The position numbers and the translations under genes are program-made. Source: Spongiibacteraceae bacterium (lineage in GTDB: Bacteria > Pseudomonadota > Gammaproteobacteria > Pseudomonadales > PIVM01). Taken from it: a stretch of DNA of 17,847 nt. The notes under the pieces were generated by a model. That model was not told the DNA's origin. It did not search any database and saw only the letters and a list, made by a program, of their open reading frames with translations. Where the stretch lies: positions 1-17,847 of the forward strand of contig JAUXDF010000017.1 in the NCBI GenBank assembly GCA_030618505.1, written 5' to 3'. Shown here one piece after another: positions 1-7,205 of the stretch (position 1 is its first letter; each line of letters starts with the position of its first letter).

Positions 1-70
1 CCTCGGATGTGGTGTTTCATTTTAATCTTAAGCGTGGTTTTGGCGAATCACTATGATTAATAAAGCCGCC

Positions 71-2959
71 CTAAAGCGCCTGTAAAGCATTATTGAGGCC
101 ACGCTCAAGCAGATGTTTGTAGCGAAGATAATCAATCGTTTGAATTGCGCCGGGCTGATTGGCCGGGATTAGTGCACCGGACAAATCAAGATCGGTTATA
201 TAGCAGGGGTAGCGCTCGCTATTTTGTCGCCGCGCAAGAATAAATTGCGCCACGGTCGTATACAGTTGTTCGCCCCATTCTAGCGAGGTAAATTCCTGCT
301 GGTCACAATATATGTTAAATACCATCTGCTTATCCGCACTAAGCTCGGCGATAGCCTGGATATTAAAATAACTACCGCTTAATTTACTATTAACACGGCG
401 GGCTTTAAGCTGTGCTGGCGCGCTTTGACCAAGCTGCACCAGCTCGAAATAAAGCAGTTGTCTTTGCAGTGGTTCGCTATTATTTGTACTCAGTTGCGCG
501 CTAAAATCCTGTTGCTCGTTATTTTGCCGATAGAGTGTTGATTGTAGAAACTGGCTGAGCGGGTTAAGCAAGGTTTGCTCGTTAACAAAGGGGGTGGTAT
601 AGCTGAACAGCGAGCCGTATTCATCAACAACATAGACTTGGGCGGTGTCACCCTGACGCTGATAGAACACCTCGATGACATTCGCCTGACAGTTTTCGCT
701 AATGGCCGACAATAGCGAGTTATTCAGGGCATAACGATCAAAAACGATGGGGCTGAATTGCCGCTGCCGCTCACCGAGTTGCTGCTCCAGCAGGGTGTAG
801 TTTGCCGCTCGCTGGATGTTGAGCTGTTGTTCGCGATATTGCAGGGTGTAGAAGGCATTCTGAATTTGCAGAATGTAGCGGCTGGTGGCTGAGCGCGTGC
901 CGGAGTAATAGCAAGCGGCAAGATCCCGAAATAATTCTTCAACGCGCTGTGCTATCGATGGCGCCCGACTGGCGCAAAAGCAGCGAATATCCAGTGTGGG
1001 TAGACCCGATTGGGAGTCAGGGGGGGCAAGTTCAATATAGTCTTTAATACAATGCAGCAGGGCATCCTTGCCCTCAAAGCGCGTACAGCTGATTTCTCCC
1101 CAGCTATTGAGCGTGAGCTGCTCGATATTCATAATCAGGTTGTCACGAAAACCGCTGTAGCCTAGTGAGTCGGTTTGATTGCTGAGGCGCTGTAAACCAC
1201 GGTTTTTTATTCCCTGCAAGGGATCGGTGCCGACGTTGATCAGCATCAGTACTTGCACCGGTTGTGGTGCACGGGTAAAAGTGGTGTTTTCTTTGTGCTG
1301 GTGGCTGGTATTGGCAGGCATTAACTGTTGTAAGCTGCGGATAATATTATTGAGCTCAAAAGCCTGCAGGTCGTGTTCGCCTTCGAGAAAGCCCACCTGT
1401 GTGGTGCTGTCGAGGATGCCGTTAAAGTGACACCAGGCAATCAGCTCTAGCAAGCTTTTCGAGCGTTTGAGGGCTTTGTTTTGTGGCATTTCGTGCCGCA
1501 ATATCGTTTCTGGATAAACCGCCCAGGCCGTTTGCTGGTGTTCCCCCGTCTGATTCTGACAGAAACTCAGGTTATCCTCGGCGAGACTACGAGTAATGCC
1601 GGGGTTGATCAGCTCAATTTTTCCCGCCTTGCGTTCAAAGGCGGCATAGAGTTTACGACCAAGGATATTCATTTCATGGGAGTTGATCAGAGCCGCAGTA
1701 CGATTCATGCGGGCAAATTCTGTCAAAAAACGGTAGCTGTTGGTGAGTTCGCGCACCAACTCCTTGCGCTCTTCAATAACCTGAGGCGCTTTCCAGCGAC
1801 GGCGACTGTCGAGATTTTGCAGTACTTCGTGGCTCCAGCCCCACTCCATGACCAGCTTTTGCATTAAGCCGCGCTGCCAGGACGGCGGATGTTGTCGAGA
1901 GGGCTGGGAGAGTTTTTTGCCGACCTTAAAATAAAAGCAGCGGCGAATCAGTTCCAGGCGTTTATGCTCATCGCGGTCAAGTAGATACTGTTCCAGTCGC
2001 CGATAGATCATTACATAGGGGTCAAGCTCGTCAATATCGAGCTGGTTTTGATAGATGGCCTGCTTAAATTGGCTGCTGAGGTTCTCGGTGCTGGGAAACT
2101 CGCTGGCGTAAACTTCAGTTAATAGCAGCTTTAAAACAGATTTGTAGGGTGAATCGATGCCCTTGTAGAGCTGCCAGATGCCAGCGCCGACAAACTCTCC
2201 CGCTGGAATTTGTCCAATGCCACCAAAGTCGACGGTCGCTTTCGGGAGAATAAAACGCTTTTTGCGTAGAGTGTTGGCGATGTGGTCGTACTGCGCCTCT
2301 TCATTGGCGGGAATTAACCACCAGATGGGTGGCCGGCCGGCAATCAACAAGCCGGTGCGATAGAATTCATCCAGCAATAAGTAGTGTTGGGCGGTGCCGC
2401 AGTCCTCGGTGGATAATTCTGCTCGTTGCCCCTGGCGAAATTTTTCACTGTCCATTAAAAAGAAATGTACTTCCAATGACAGTGAGGCCGCCCATTTTTC
2501 CAGTAAGCTGCATTTTCGGCCTAGTTCGGCGACTTCATCAATGGTCAGGCTGCTCGGATGGCTGAGCCAGATATCCAGATCGCTGACACCGGACTGAGCC
2601 ACACTGCCGCAGCTACCCATCAGATAAATACCGTCGATTTGTCGACTCAGGTTGGGGTTGCGACGATAGGTAAAGCTGCGCGCCAGACGCTGGGCGCGCT
2701 GTATATCACCCTTGCTGGGGTCATAGTTGGCAACCCCCATCGGTGTTTGATGGGAGACGTAACCGGGTAGTATCGGGTGATTAACATGGAATAGCAGTGG
2801 CAGTAGATCAAGCACTATTTGCTGCTGGCGATTTAAACCCAGCCGCGTGCGCGCCAGTCGGCCTTGATTGACCTGCATAAAGCGTTGTCTGATGACTTTT
2901 AGGTTCTTGCGATCAAGACCTTCATCAATGGAGCTGTGGACGGGTTTTGTGCTGCGCAT
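71..2959 (-). CDS. cyaA: Class I adenylate cyclase
   Basis: Makes cAMP from ATP in the cytoplasm; in enterobacteria and pseudomonads the product acts through CRP/Vfr-type regulators. The N-terminal half carries the nucleotidyltransferase-like catalytic site: GSCGSVAQSGVSDLD at about residues 115-129, followed by CSLLEKWAASL and EDCGTAQHYLLLDEFYRT, all close to the E. coli enzyme. The conserved run WQLYKGIDSPYKSVLK and the block RRCFYFKVGKKLS also match. The C-terminal half is the less conserved regulatory region. At about 962 residues it is longer than E. coli CyaA (about 848). I chose the ATG at 2957-2959; a TTG at 2966-2968 would add MLY. Neither start has a visible Shine-Dalgarno. The gene lies divergent to a cold-shock gene. 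The 70 bases after the stop hold no clear terminator. Family assignment is secure; the exact start is not. Confidence 0.96.
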   Translation of the reverse strand: MRSTKPVHSSIDEGLDRKNLKVIRQRFMQVNQGRLARTRLGLNRQQQIVLDLLPLLFHVNHPILPGYVSHQTPMGVANYDPSKGDIQRAQRLARSFTYRRNPNLSRQIDGIYLMGSCGSVAQSGVSDLDIWLSHPSSLTIDEVAELGRKCSLLEKWAASLSLEVHFFLMDSEKFRQGQRAELSTEDCGTAQHYLLLDEFYRTGLLIAGRPPIWWLIPANEEAQYDHIANTLRKKRFILPKATVDFGGIGQIPAGEFVGAGIWQLYKGIDSPYKSVLKLLLTEVYASEFPSTENLSSQFKQAIYQNQLDIDELDPYVMIYRRLEQYLLDRDEHKRLELIRRCFYFKVGKKLSQPSRQHPPSWQRGLMQKLVMEWGWSHEVLQNLDSRRRWKAPQVIEERKELVRELTNSYRFLTEFARMNRTAALINSHEMNILGRKLYAAFERKAGKIELINPGITRSLAEDNLSFCQNQTGEHQQTAWAVYPETILRHEMPQNKALKRSKSLLELIAWCHFNGILDSTTQVGFLEGEHDLQAFELNNIIRSLQQLMPANTSHQHKENTTFTRAPQPVQVLMLINVGTDPLQGIKNRGLQRLSNQTDSLGYSGFRDNLIMNIEQLTLNSWGEISCTRFEGKDALLHCIKDYIELAPPDSQSGLPTLDIRCFCASRAPSIAQRVEELFRDLAACYYSGTRSATSRYILQIQNAFYTLQYREQQLNIQRAANYTLLEQQLGERQRQFSPIVFDRYALNNSLLSAISENCQANVIEVFYQRQGDTAQVYVVDEYGSLFSYTTPFVNEQTLLNPLSQFLQSTLYRQNNEQQDFSAQLSTNNSEPLQRQLLYFELVQLGQSAPAQLKARRVNSKLSGSYFNIQAIAELSADKQMVFNIYCDQQEFTSLEWGEQLYTTVAQFILARRQNSERYPCYITDLDLSGALIPANQPGAIQTIDYLRYKHLLERGLNNALQAL

Positions 2960-2967
2960 ATAAAGCA

Positions 2968-2973
2968 AGTATA
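2968..2973 (-). promoter_or_regulatory. Possible -10 box of cyaA (TATACT)
   Basis: On the minus strand TATACT ends only eight bases before the ATG of cyaA at 2959. No good -35 box stands 16-18 bases upstream; the best is a 3/6 match. If real, transcription would start almost at the start codon. Weak, sequence-only call. Confidence 0.25.
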
Positions 2974-3020
2974 GGAGGCAATTGCTTGTTGCGCAGGGAG
3001 TTAAAGCGTTTATTTTTATT

Positions 3021-3038
3021 CGAATTAGTGATAATTCG
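3021..3038. promoter_or_regulatory. Dyad in the cyaA/cold-shock intergenic region
   Basis: CGAATTA and TAATTCG form a perfect 7-bp inverted repeat around GTGA, in the roughly 280-bp region between the divergent cyaA and cold-shock genes. The shape fits an operator for a dimeric regulator, but it matches no consensus I can name and is not a good CRP site. It could be chance in AT-rich DNA. Confidence 0.25.
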
Positions 3039-3154
3039 CATTTGAATTTGATGGGCGGGGTATAAGGTCTGGGGCAGGGAATTATTATTTCAGCTTGGTA
3101 GCTTCCTGCTCTTATCGAGTAGTCAATGCTGTTTATTCATAAATATTCCTGTTA

Positions 3155-3187
3155 TTGCCACACTGAGCGGTTTTTAAGGGCTATAAT
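3155..3187 (+). promoter_or_regulatory. Candidate promoter of the first cold-shock gene
   Basis: A perfect -10 hexamer, TATAAT, stands at 3182-3187. The only -35-like hexamer, TTGCCA at 3155-3160, is 21 bases upstream, longer than the usual 16-18. Transcription would start near 3194 and leave a leader of about 47 nt, short for a cold-inducible csp gene. The -10 is convincing; the -35 is not. Confidence 0.4.
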
Positions 3188-3240
3188 GCGAGGGCAGAAT
3201 TATTGCGATCAATAAACACACTAAAATGAAAGAGAAGAGT

Positions 3241-3447
3241 ATGAGCAAAGGAACAGTAAAGTGGTTTAATGCAGACAAAGGTTATGGTTTTATTACTCCT
3301 GATGACGGCGGTAAGGACCTGTTTGTACACCATTCAGAAATCAAAAGTGGCGGTGGTTATGCAACACTGGATGACGGTCAGGCTGTAGATTATGAAGTAG
3401 GCCAGGGTCAAAAAGGTCCATGTGCAAACAATGTAGTGCCAGCCTGA
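3241..3447 (+). CDS. Cold-shock domain protein (CspA family)
   Basis: A 68-residue single-stranded nucleic-acid-binding protein, essentially one OB-fold cold-shock domain. It acts in the cytoplasm as an RNA chaperone. The two RNA-binding motifs are present: KGYGFI (residues 13-18, RNP1) and LFVHH (27-31, RNP2). The end QGQKGPCANNV is typical. RNP2 has a second His where most CspA proteins have Phe (FVHF). I start at 3241 rather than the in-frame ATG at 3226, because family members begin MSKGTVKWFN and the purine-rich AGAGAAGAG lies directly before 3241, while 3226 has no ribosome binding site. The gene stands alone, divergent from cyaA and convergent with argH. Whether cold actually induces it cannot be read from the sequence. 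Confidence 0.95.
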   Translation: MSKGTVKWFNADKGYGFITPDDGGKDLFVHHSEIKSGGGYATLDDGQAVDYEVGQGQKGPCANNVVPA

Positions 3448-3500
3448 TCTAAGGCTGGTGGTGCTTAGTAAGTAAAGTGCCATACCTCACTATGTTGTGG

Positions 3501-3536
3501 CGGGCTTGCTGACTGTTAAAGCAGTTAGCAAGCCCG
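3501..3536. terminator. Stem-loop between convergent csp and argH
   Basis: CGGGCTTGCTGACTG (3501-3515) pairs with CAGTTAGCAAGCCCG (3522-3536) at 14 of 15 positions around the loop TTAAAG. It lies between the converging ends of the cold-shock gene and argH and is probably a bidirectional terminator. No T-run follows on either strand, so intrinsic termination would be imperfect. A smaller hairpin, CCAGCC/GGCTGG (3439-3458), straddles the csp stop codon. Confidence 0.5.
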
Positions 3537-3603
3537 TTACCTGTATCGTCGTTTTTCGGGCTCCGCTTCCAGGTGCTGGACTATATTTCCTCTTAAACAA
3601 GTA

Positions 3604-5001
3604 TTAGCGTGATTGCAGGCGTTTCGCCGCTCTTTGTGCTGCCGCCTTCACCTGCTCGGGTGCCGTACCACCAATATGATTGCGTGCCGCCACTGAACCT
3701 TCCAGGGTCAGTACCTCAAAGACATCCTGCTCTATTTCGTTGCTGAATTCCTGCAGCTCTGCAAGACTCATGTCCGACAGATCCTTATTGGTTTCAATGC
3801 CGTAGGCAACTGATTTACCGACAATTTCATGGGCGTCACGAAAGGCTATGCCTTTGCGTACCAGATAGTCAGCCAGATCGGTGGCAGTGGAAAAACCACG
3901 GCGAGCGGCTTCGCGCATATTATCTGCTTTGGTCTCAATGGCCGGTATCATATCCGCGTAGGCTTTTAGGCAGTCCTTGATGGTATCAATGGTGTCGAAC
4001 AGGGGTTCTTTATCTTCCTGGTTATCTTTGTTGTAGGCCAGAGGTTGTCCTTTCATCAGGGTTAGCAGGCTGATCAGGTGGCCATTAACGCGGCCGGTTT
4101 TACCGCGCACCAGCTCGGGTACATCGGGGTTTTTCTTCTGCGGCATAATGCTGGAGCCGGTGCAGAAGCGATCGGGTAGCTCAATAAAGTTAAATTGGGC
4201 ACAGGTCCACAGCACTAATTCTTCAGAGAAACGCGATAAATGGGTCATCACCAGGCTGGCAAAGGCGGAGAACTCGATGGCAAAGTCACGATCCGAGACT
4301 GAGTCCAGCGAATTCTCGCTCGGTGCATCAAAACCCAGCAGCTCTGCGGTGTAGGCCCGGTCAATGGGGTAGGTGGTGCCAGCCAGGGCTGCGGCGCCCA
4401 ATGGAGAGATATTAACCCGTTTGCGACAATCCTGCAGGCGGCCGTAATCACGCTCAAGCATTTCGTTCCAGGCCAGCATATGGTGACCAAAAGTAATGGG
4501 CTGGGCGGTTTGCAGGTGGGTAAAGCCGGGTAAAATGGTTTCAGCTTCACGCTCGGCCAGATCGATTAAGCCTTGTTGCAAGCGGCTGAGTTCTTTGCTG
4601 ATATTATCAATTTCATCGCGGAGATACAGGCGGATATCGGTGGCCACCTGATCATTTCTGCTGCGGCCGGTATGGAGTTTTTTGCCGGTAATGCCAATAC
4701 GCTCGGTGAGTTTGGCCTCAATGTTCATATGCACATCTTCCAGGGTGATGGACCAGGGGAAATCACCCTTTTCCACTTCACTGCGGATGGCTTCCAGTCC
4801 TTCGCTGATTTGCTGGTATTCGTCCCCGGTTAATACGCCAATTTTGTTTAGCATCTTGGCGTGGGCCAGTGAGCCGTTGATGTCGTGATGATAGAGGCGC
4901 TGGTCAAATTGAATGGAGGCGGTAAAGCGTTCCACAAAAGCATCGGTAGCCTCGGTGAATCGACCGCCCCAGGGTTTGATAGTGTGCTCTTGGTCACTCA
5001 T
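3604..5001 (-). CDS. argH: Argininosuccinate lyase
   Basis: Last step of arginine synthesis: cleaves argininosuccinate to arginine and fumarate, as a cytoplasmic tetramer of the fumarase/aspartase superfamily. The 465 residues are full length. Visible signatures are LHTGRSRNDQVATD (about 109-122), THLQTAQP (161-168, with the catalytic-region His) and the mobile serine loop GSSIMPQKKNP (282-292), the family signature. The N-terminus KPWGGRF is typical. The ATG at 4999-5001 has AGAGG about ten bases upstream. The gene is divergent to algZ, 124 bp away, the same arrangement I recall in Pseudomonas. An extended -10 element at 5088-5096 probably drives it. No damaged motif was seen. Confidence 0.98.
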   Translation of the reverse strand: MSDQEHTIKPWGGRFTEATDAFVERFTASIQFDQRLYHHDINGSLAHAKMLNKIGVLTGDEYQQISEGLEAIRSEVEKGDFPWSITLEDVHMNIEAKLTERIGITGKKLHTGRSRNDQVATDIRLYLRDEIDNISKELSRLQQGLIDLAEREAETILPGFTHLQTAQPITFGHHMLAWNEMLERDYGRLQDCRKRVNISPLGAAALAGTTYPIDRAYTAELLGFDAPSENSLDSVSDRDFAIEFSAFASLVMTHLSRFSEELVLWTCAQFNFIELPDRFCTGSSIMPQKKNPDVPELVRGKTGRVNGHLISLLTLMKGQPLAYNKDNQEDKEPLFDTIDTIKDCLKAYADMIPAIETKADNMREAARRGFSTATDLADYLVRKGIAFRDAHEIVGKSVAYGIETNKDLSDMSLAELQEFSNEIEQDVFEVLTLEGSVAARNHIGGTAPEQVKAAAQRAAKRLQSR

Positions 5002-5065
5002 TTTTGTGCGCCTCTATTAACTGACTGGTTAGCGAACTGCTAGACTTAAATAATTACTTAAGCGA

Positions 5066-5095
5066 TTGATAAACAACAAAACCGCGCATTATATC
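5066..5095 (+). promoter_or_regulatory. Possible algZ promoter overlapping that of argH
   Basis: TTGATA at 5066-5071 and TATATC at 5090-5095 are separated by 18 bases and point toward algZ (start 5126). The -10 is a 4/6 match and overlaps the argH -10 on the other strand. Plausible but weak. Confidence 0.3.
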
Positions 5096-5096
5096 A
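5088..5096 (-). promoter_or_regulatory. Extended -10 promoter element for argH
   Basis: On the minus strand TGATATAAT is a perfect extended -10 (TGn plus TATAAT). No good -35 box is visible, which extended -10 promoters tolerate. Transcription would start near 5082, about 80 nt before the argH ATG. Confidence 0.5.
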
Positions 5097-5125
5097 ACTT
5101 CATCCAGAGAATTCGTCGCAAATAG

Positions 5126-6211
5126 ATGATAAATACCCCTGATAGCTCTAATAGCCCTGAAAGTCATGTAAATGACGATGATTTTTTCTTGCCAGATTTC
5201 TGCAATGTACAGGCCTTGCTGGTATTGGTGGTCATTGCCGAGTTGCTGCTGGTGGTGTTAGCGTTGGCGAATGGTGGTTTATTGCACTTTGATTGGCTGA
5301 GCTTTGGCATGAACTCTTTATTTGTGCAGTGGGTGGTGCTGTTAAGTGCGGCCTTGTTGTGCAATATGCGGGGTTTGCTGCGCAAGCTGCCGTTGCGCCG
5401 TGGGGCGGCAATTAGCTATGTACTGGTGTTGTTGCTGACTTTACTCTGCAGTATTGCTGCGCAGTTGATTTTGAATCGTGGCAGTGAGCAGCCCTGGGAT
5501 GCCTGGCAGATTTTGAGTAATGTGATTATCGCAGCGGTAATAGCCGGCATAGCACTGCGTTATTTGTATTTGCAGCAGCAATTACGACAGCAGCAGCAGG
5601 CGCAATTGCGCTCTCGGTTGGAGGCGCTACAGGCGCGGATACGCCCTCATTTTCTGTTTAACAGTATGAATATTATTGCCAGTTTGATTGCCGTTGACCC
5701 GGATACCGCCGAGGAGGTGGTGGAGGATCTTTCCGAGTTATTTCGAGCCAGCCTCAATGTCAAAGACAGTCAGGTTGCCTTTGAAGAAGAAATGGCGCTG
5801 TGCCGTAAATATGTAAGCATCGAGCAATTACGCCTGGGCGAGAGGCTCAGGGTAGATTGGCAGGTGGATGATGTCCCTTACAATTTGAAAATTCCTTCGC
5901 TGTTATTACAGCCCTTGCTGGAAAATGCCATCTATCATGGTATTCAGCCTTTACCCGAAGGGGGAGAGGTTTTGGTGAGAGGTGTTTATAAAGACGGCTT
6001 ATGCCGGGTTACGGTCACTAATCCGATACCACCACAGTCTGCTGAAAATACCGGTGGTAACCGGATGGCGGTTGATAATATTCGCCACCGTTTGTCGGCG
6101 CTTTATGGTTCCTCGGCTAGTCTTGATCTGCAGGCCGAAGGCGAGCAGTTTATTGCCAGTTTGAGCTTTCCCGGCCACAGTCCGCTGATGCAAGGTGGAG
6201 AGAAGCTGTGA
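5126..6211 (+). CDS. algZ: LytS-type sensor histidine kinase AlgZ/FimS
   Basis: Membrane sensor of a two-component pair with the following AlgR. The 361 residues begin with a short acidic tail, then four hydrophobic segments (about 28-50, 65-80, 97-115 and 130-147). A Gln-rich linker follows (149-160). The histidine-kinase domain of the LytS/YehU type has RPHFLFNSMN with His175, and an ATP-binding N-box LLLQPLLENAIYHG (259-272). As I recall, H175 is also the residue studied in P. aeruginosa AlgZ. The ATP-lid region reads GGNRMAVDNIRHRL instead of a regular Gly-rich G-box, so nucleotide binding may be unusual. The ATG has no clear Shine-Dalgarno and no better in-frame start exists. The stop overlaps the algR start (GTGA). 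Its signal and targets here are unknown. Confidence 0.93.
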   Translation: MINTPDSSNSPESHVNDDDFFLPDFCNVQALLVLVVIAELLLVVLALANGGLLHFDWLSFGMNSLFVQWVVLLSAALLCNMRGLLRKLPLRRGAAISYVLVLLLTLLCSIAAQLILNRGSEQPWDAWQILSNVIIAAVIAGIALRYLYLQQQLRQQQQAQLRSRLEALQARIRPHFLFNSMNIIASLIAVDPDTAEEVVEDLSELFRASLNVKDSQVAFEEEMALCRKYVSIEQLRLGERLRVDWQVDDVPYNLKIPSLLLQPLLENAIYHGIQPLPEGGEVLVRGVYKDGLCRVTVTNPIPPQSAENTGGNRMAVDNIRHRLSALYGSSASLDLQAEGEQFIASLSFPGHSPLMQGGEKL

Positions 6212-6954
6212 AATTGACAGTGCTAGTGGTTGATGACGAGGCGTTGGCCCGTGATCGGCTGTCGCGGATGATTAACCGTTTGGCGGATTATCAGGTAATT
6301 GGTGAGGCGGCTAATGGCGAGCAGGCGGTGCAAGGCTGTCGGGATAAACAGCCCGATATTGTGCTGATGGATATCCGCATGCCAGGTATGGATGGTATGG
6401 CAGCGGCGCGCCAGTTGGCACAAATGGAGCAGGCACCGGCGCTAATTTTTTGCACGGCTTATGGTGAGTACGCACTGGAGGCTTTTGATGTGAGTGCTGT
6501 GGGTTATTTGCTCAAACCGGTTAATAAAGCCAAATTAGAAGCGGCCTTGCAGAGTGCAAAGCGTTTAACCAGCGTGCAACTGCAGGCGCTGAAACTGGAC
6601 GAAGCAGAGCCCTTATCATCATCGCGCCAGCACTTAAGTGCTAACTATCAAGGTGCCGTTCGGCTGATTGCCATTGAGAGCATAAGCCTGTTGAGCGCGG
6701 AGCAAAAGTACGTCACCGTCCATCATCGTGAAGGTGAGGCCTTGATTGAAGAGAGCCTGAAAAGCCTGGAGGATGAGTTCGCTGACAGTTTTGTGCGTGT
6801 GCACCGTAATGCGCTGGTGGCCAAAAAGTGTATTGATGCACTGGAGCGACAGGTGGACGGCAGCTATTGTGTGCGTCTGAAGGGTTGCGAGCTGAAACCA
6901 CAGGTGAGTCGCCGTCATGTGGCGGCGCTGCGTAAGTTGATGCAGGTTCTGTGA
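6208..6954 (+). CDS. algR: LytTR response regulator AlgR
   Basis: DNA-binding response regulator partnered with AlgZ; in Pseudomonas AlgR controls alginate and type IV pilus genes. The receiver domain (1-120) has the acidic pair D9/D10, phospho-acceptor D55 in IVLMDIRMPGMDG, T83 and K103 (LLKP). A LytTR DNA-binding domain fills about 145-245, with the typical EQKYVTVHHREGEALIEESL and FVRVHRNALV. The start is GTG at 6208-6210, inside the algZ stop as GTGA, with GGAG at 6197-6200, so translation is probably coupled. Only 14 bp separate its stop from the palindromic element before hemC. No alginate or pilus genes occur in this window, so the regulon cannot be inferred. Confidence 0.95.
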   Translation: MKLTVLVVDDEALARDRLSRMINRLADYQVIGEAANGEQAVQGCRDKQPDIVLMDIRMPGMDGMAAARQLAQMEQAPALIFCTAYGEYALEAFDVSAVGYLLKPVNKAKLEAALQSAKRLTSVQLQALKLDEAEPLSSSRQHLSANYQGAVRLIAIESISLLSAEQKYVTVHHREGEALIEESLKSLEDEFADSFVRVHRNALVAKKCIDALERQVDGSYCVRLKGCELKPQVSRRHVAALRKLMQVL

Positions 6955-6968
6955 ACTCTTAAAGGCGC

Positions 6969-7124
6969 TTAACTAGTGCCCGTCCAGAAACTGCTGATTT
7001 TCGAAAATTAAGTCCGGTCATGGCCAACGCAAATCTAGCTCCTATGCCTTTTCAAGGCCTTTAAGTCGCAAGATTTGCGTTGGCCATGACCTCTTTGTTT
7101 AATTTCTGGATGGACACTAACTAA
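6969..7124. repeat. MITE-like palindromic element, complete copy
   Basis: A 156-bp element without a gene. Outer inverted repeats at 6969-6992 and 7101-7124 (starting TTAACTAGTGCCCGTCC and TTAGTTAGTGTCCATCC) agree at 19 of 24 positions. Inside lies a perfect 21-bp inverted repeat, 7016-7036 against 7071-7091 (core GGTCATGGCCAACGC), whose loop holds a smaller hairpin (GCCTT/AAGGC). ATTTTCGAAAAT at 6997-7008 is a perfect palindrome. A second copy at 17730 matches at 111 of 118 aligned positions with no gap. Terminal repeats, small size, no coding capacity and repetition fit a non-autonomous element. No IS family is assigned and no clean target duplication is visible. Confidence 0.85.
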
Positions 7125-7205
7125 GTAGCATGCCCCTATAAATAATTGCCGTGCTCCCGTATCATATGGCCATTTTTTGGCATCCAGCGGGAGTTCCTGC
7201 CTCGT

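Noticed and set aside
1..20. Possible gene start on the minus strand at 20 (MKHHIR...), running off the window
   Set aside because: Only six codons are visible and there is no clear ribosome binding site. It may be a real gene downstream of cyaA but cannot be supported here.
1481..1867. 128-codon plus-strand frame inside cyaA
   Set aside because: It lies wholly within the well-supported cyaA coding region and encodes nothing recognisable; antisense shadow.
2971..3039. AGGAGG on the plus strand followed by TTG, opening a reading frame of about 18 codons
   Set aside because: Very short, non-ATG start and no recognisable product; it overlaps the likely cyaA promoter region.
7146..7205. Longer hemC start at 7146
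   Set aside because: It would add 20 residues unlike HemC proteins; the family N-terminus begins at 7206.
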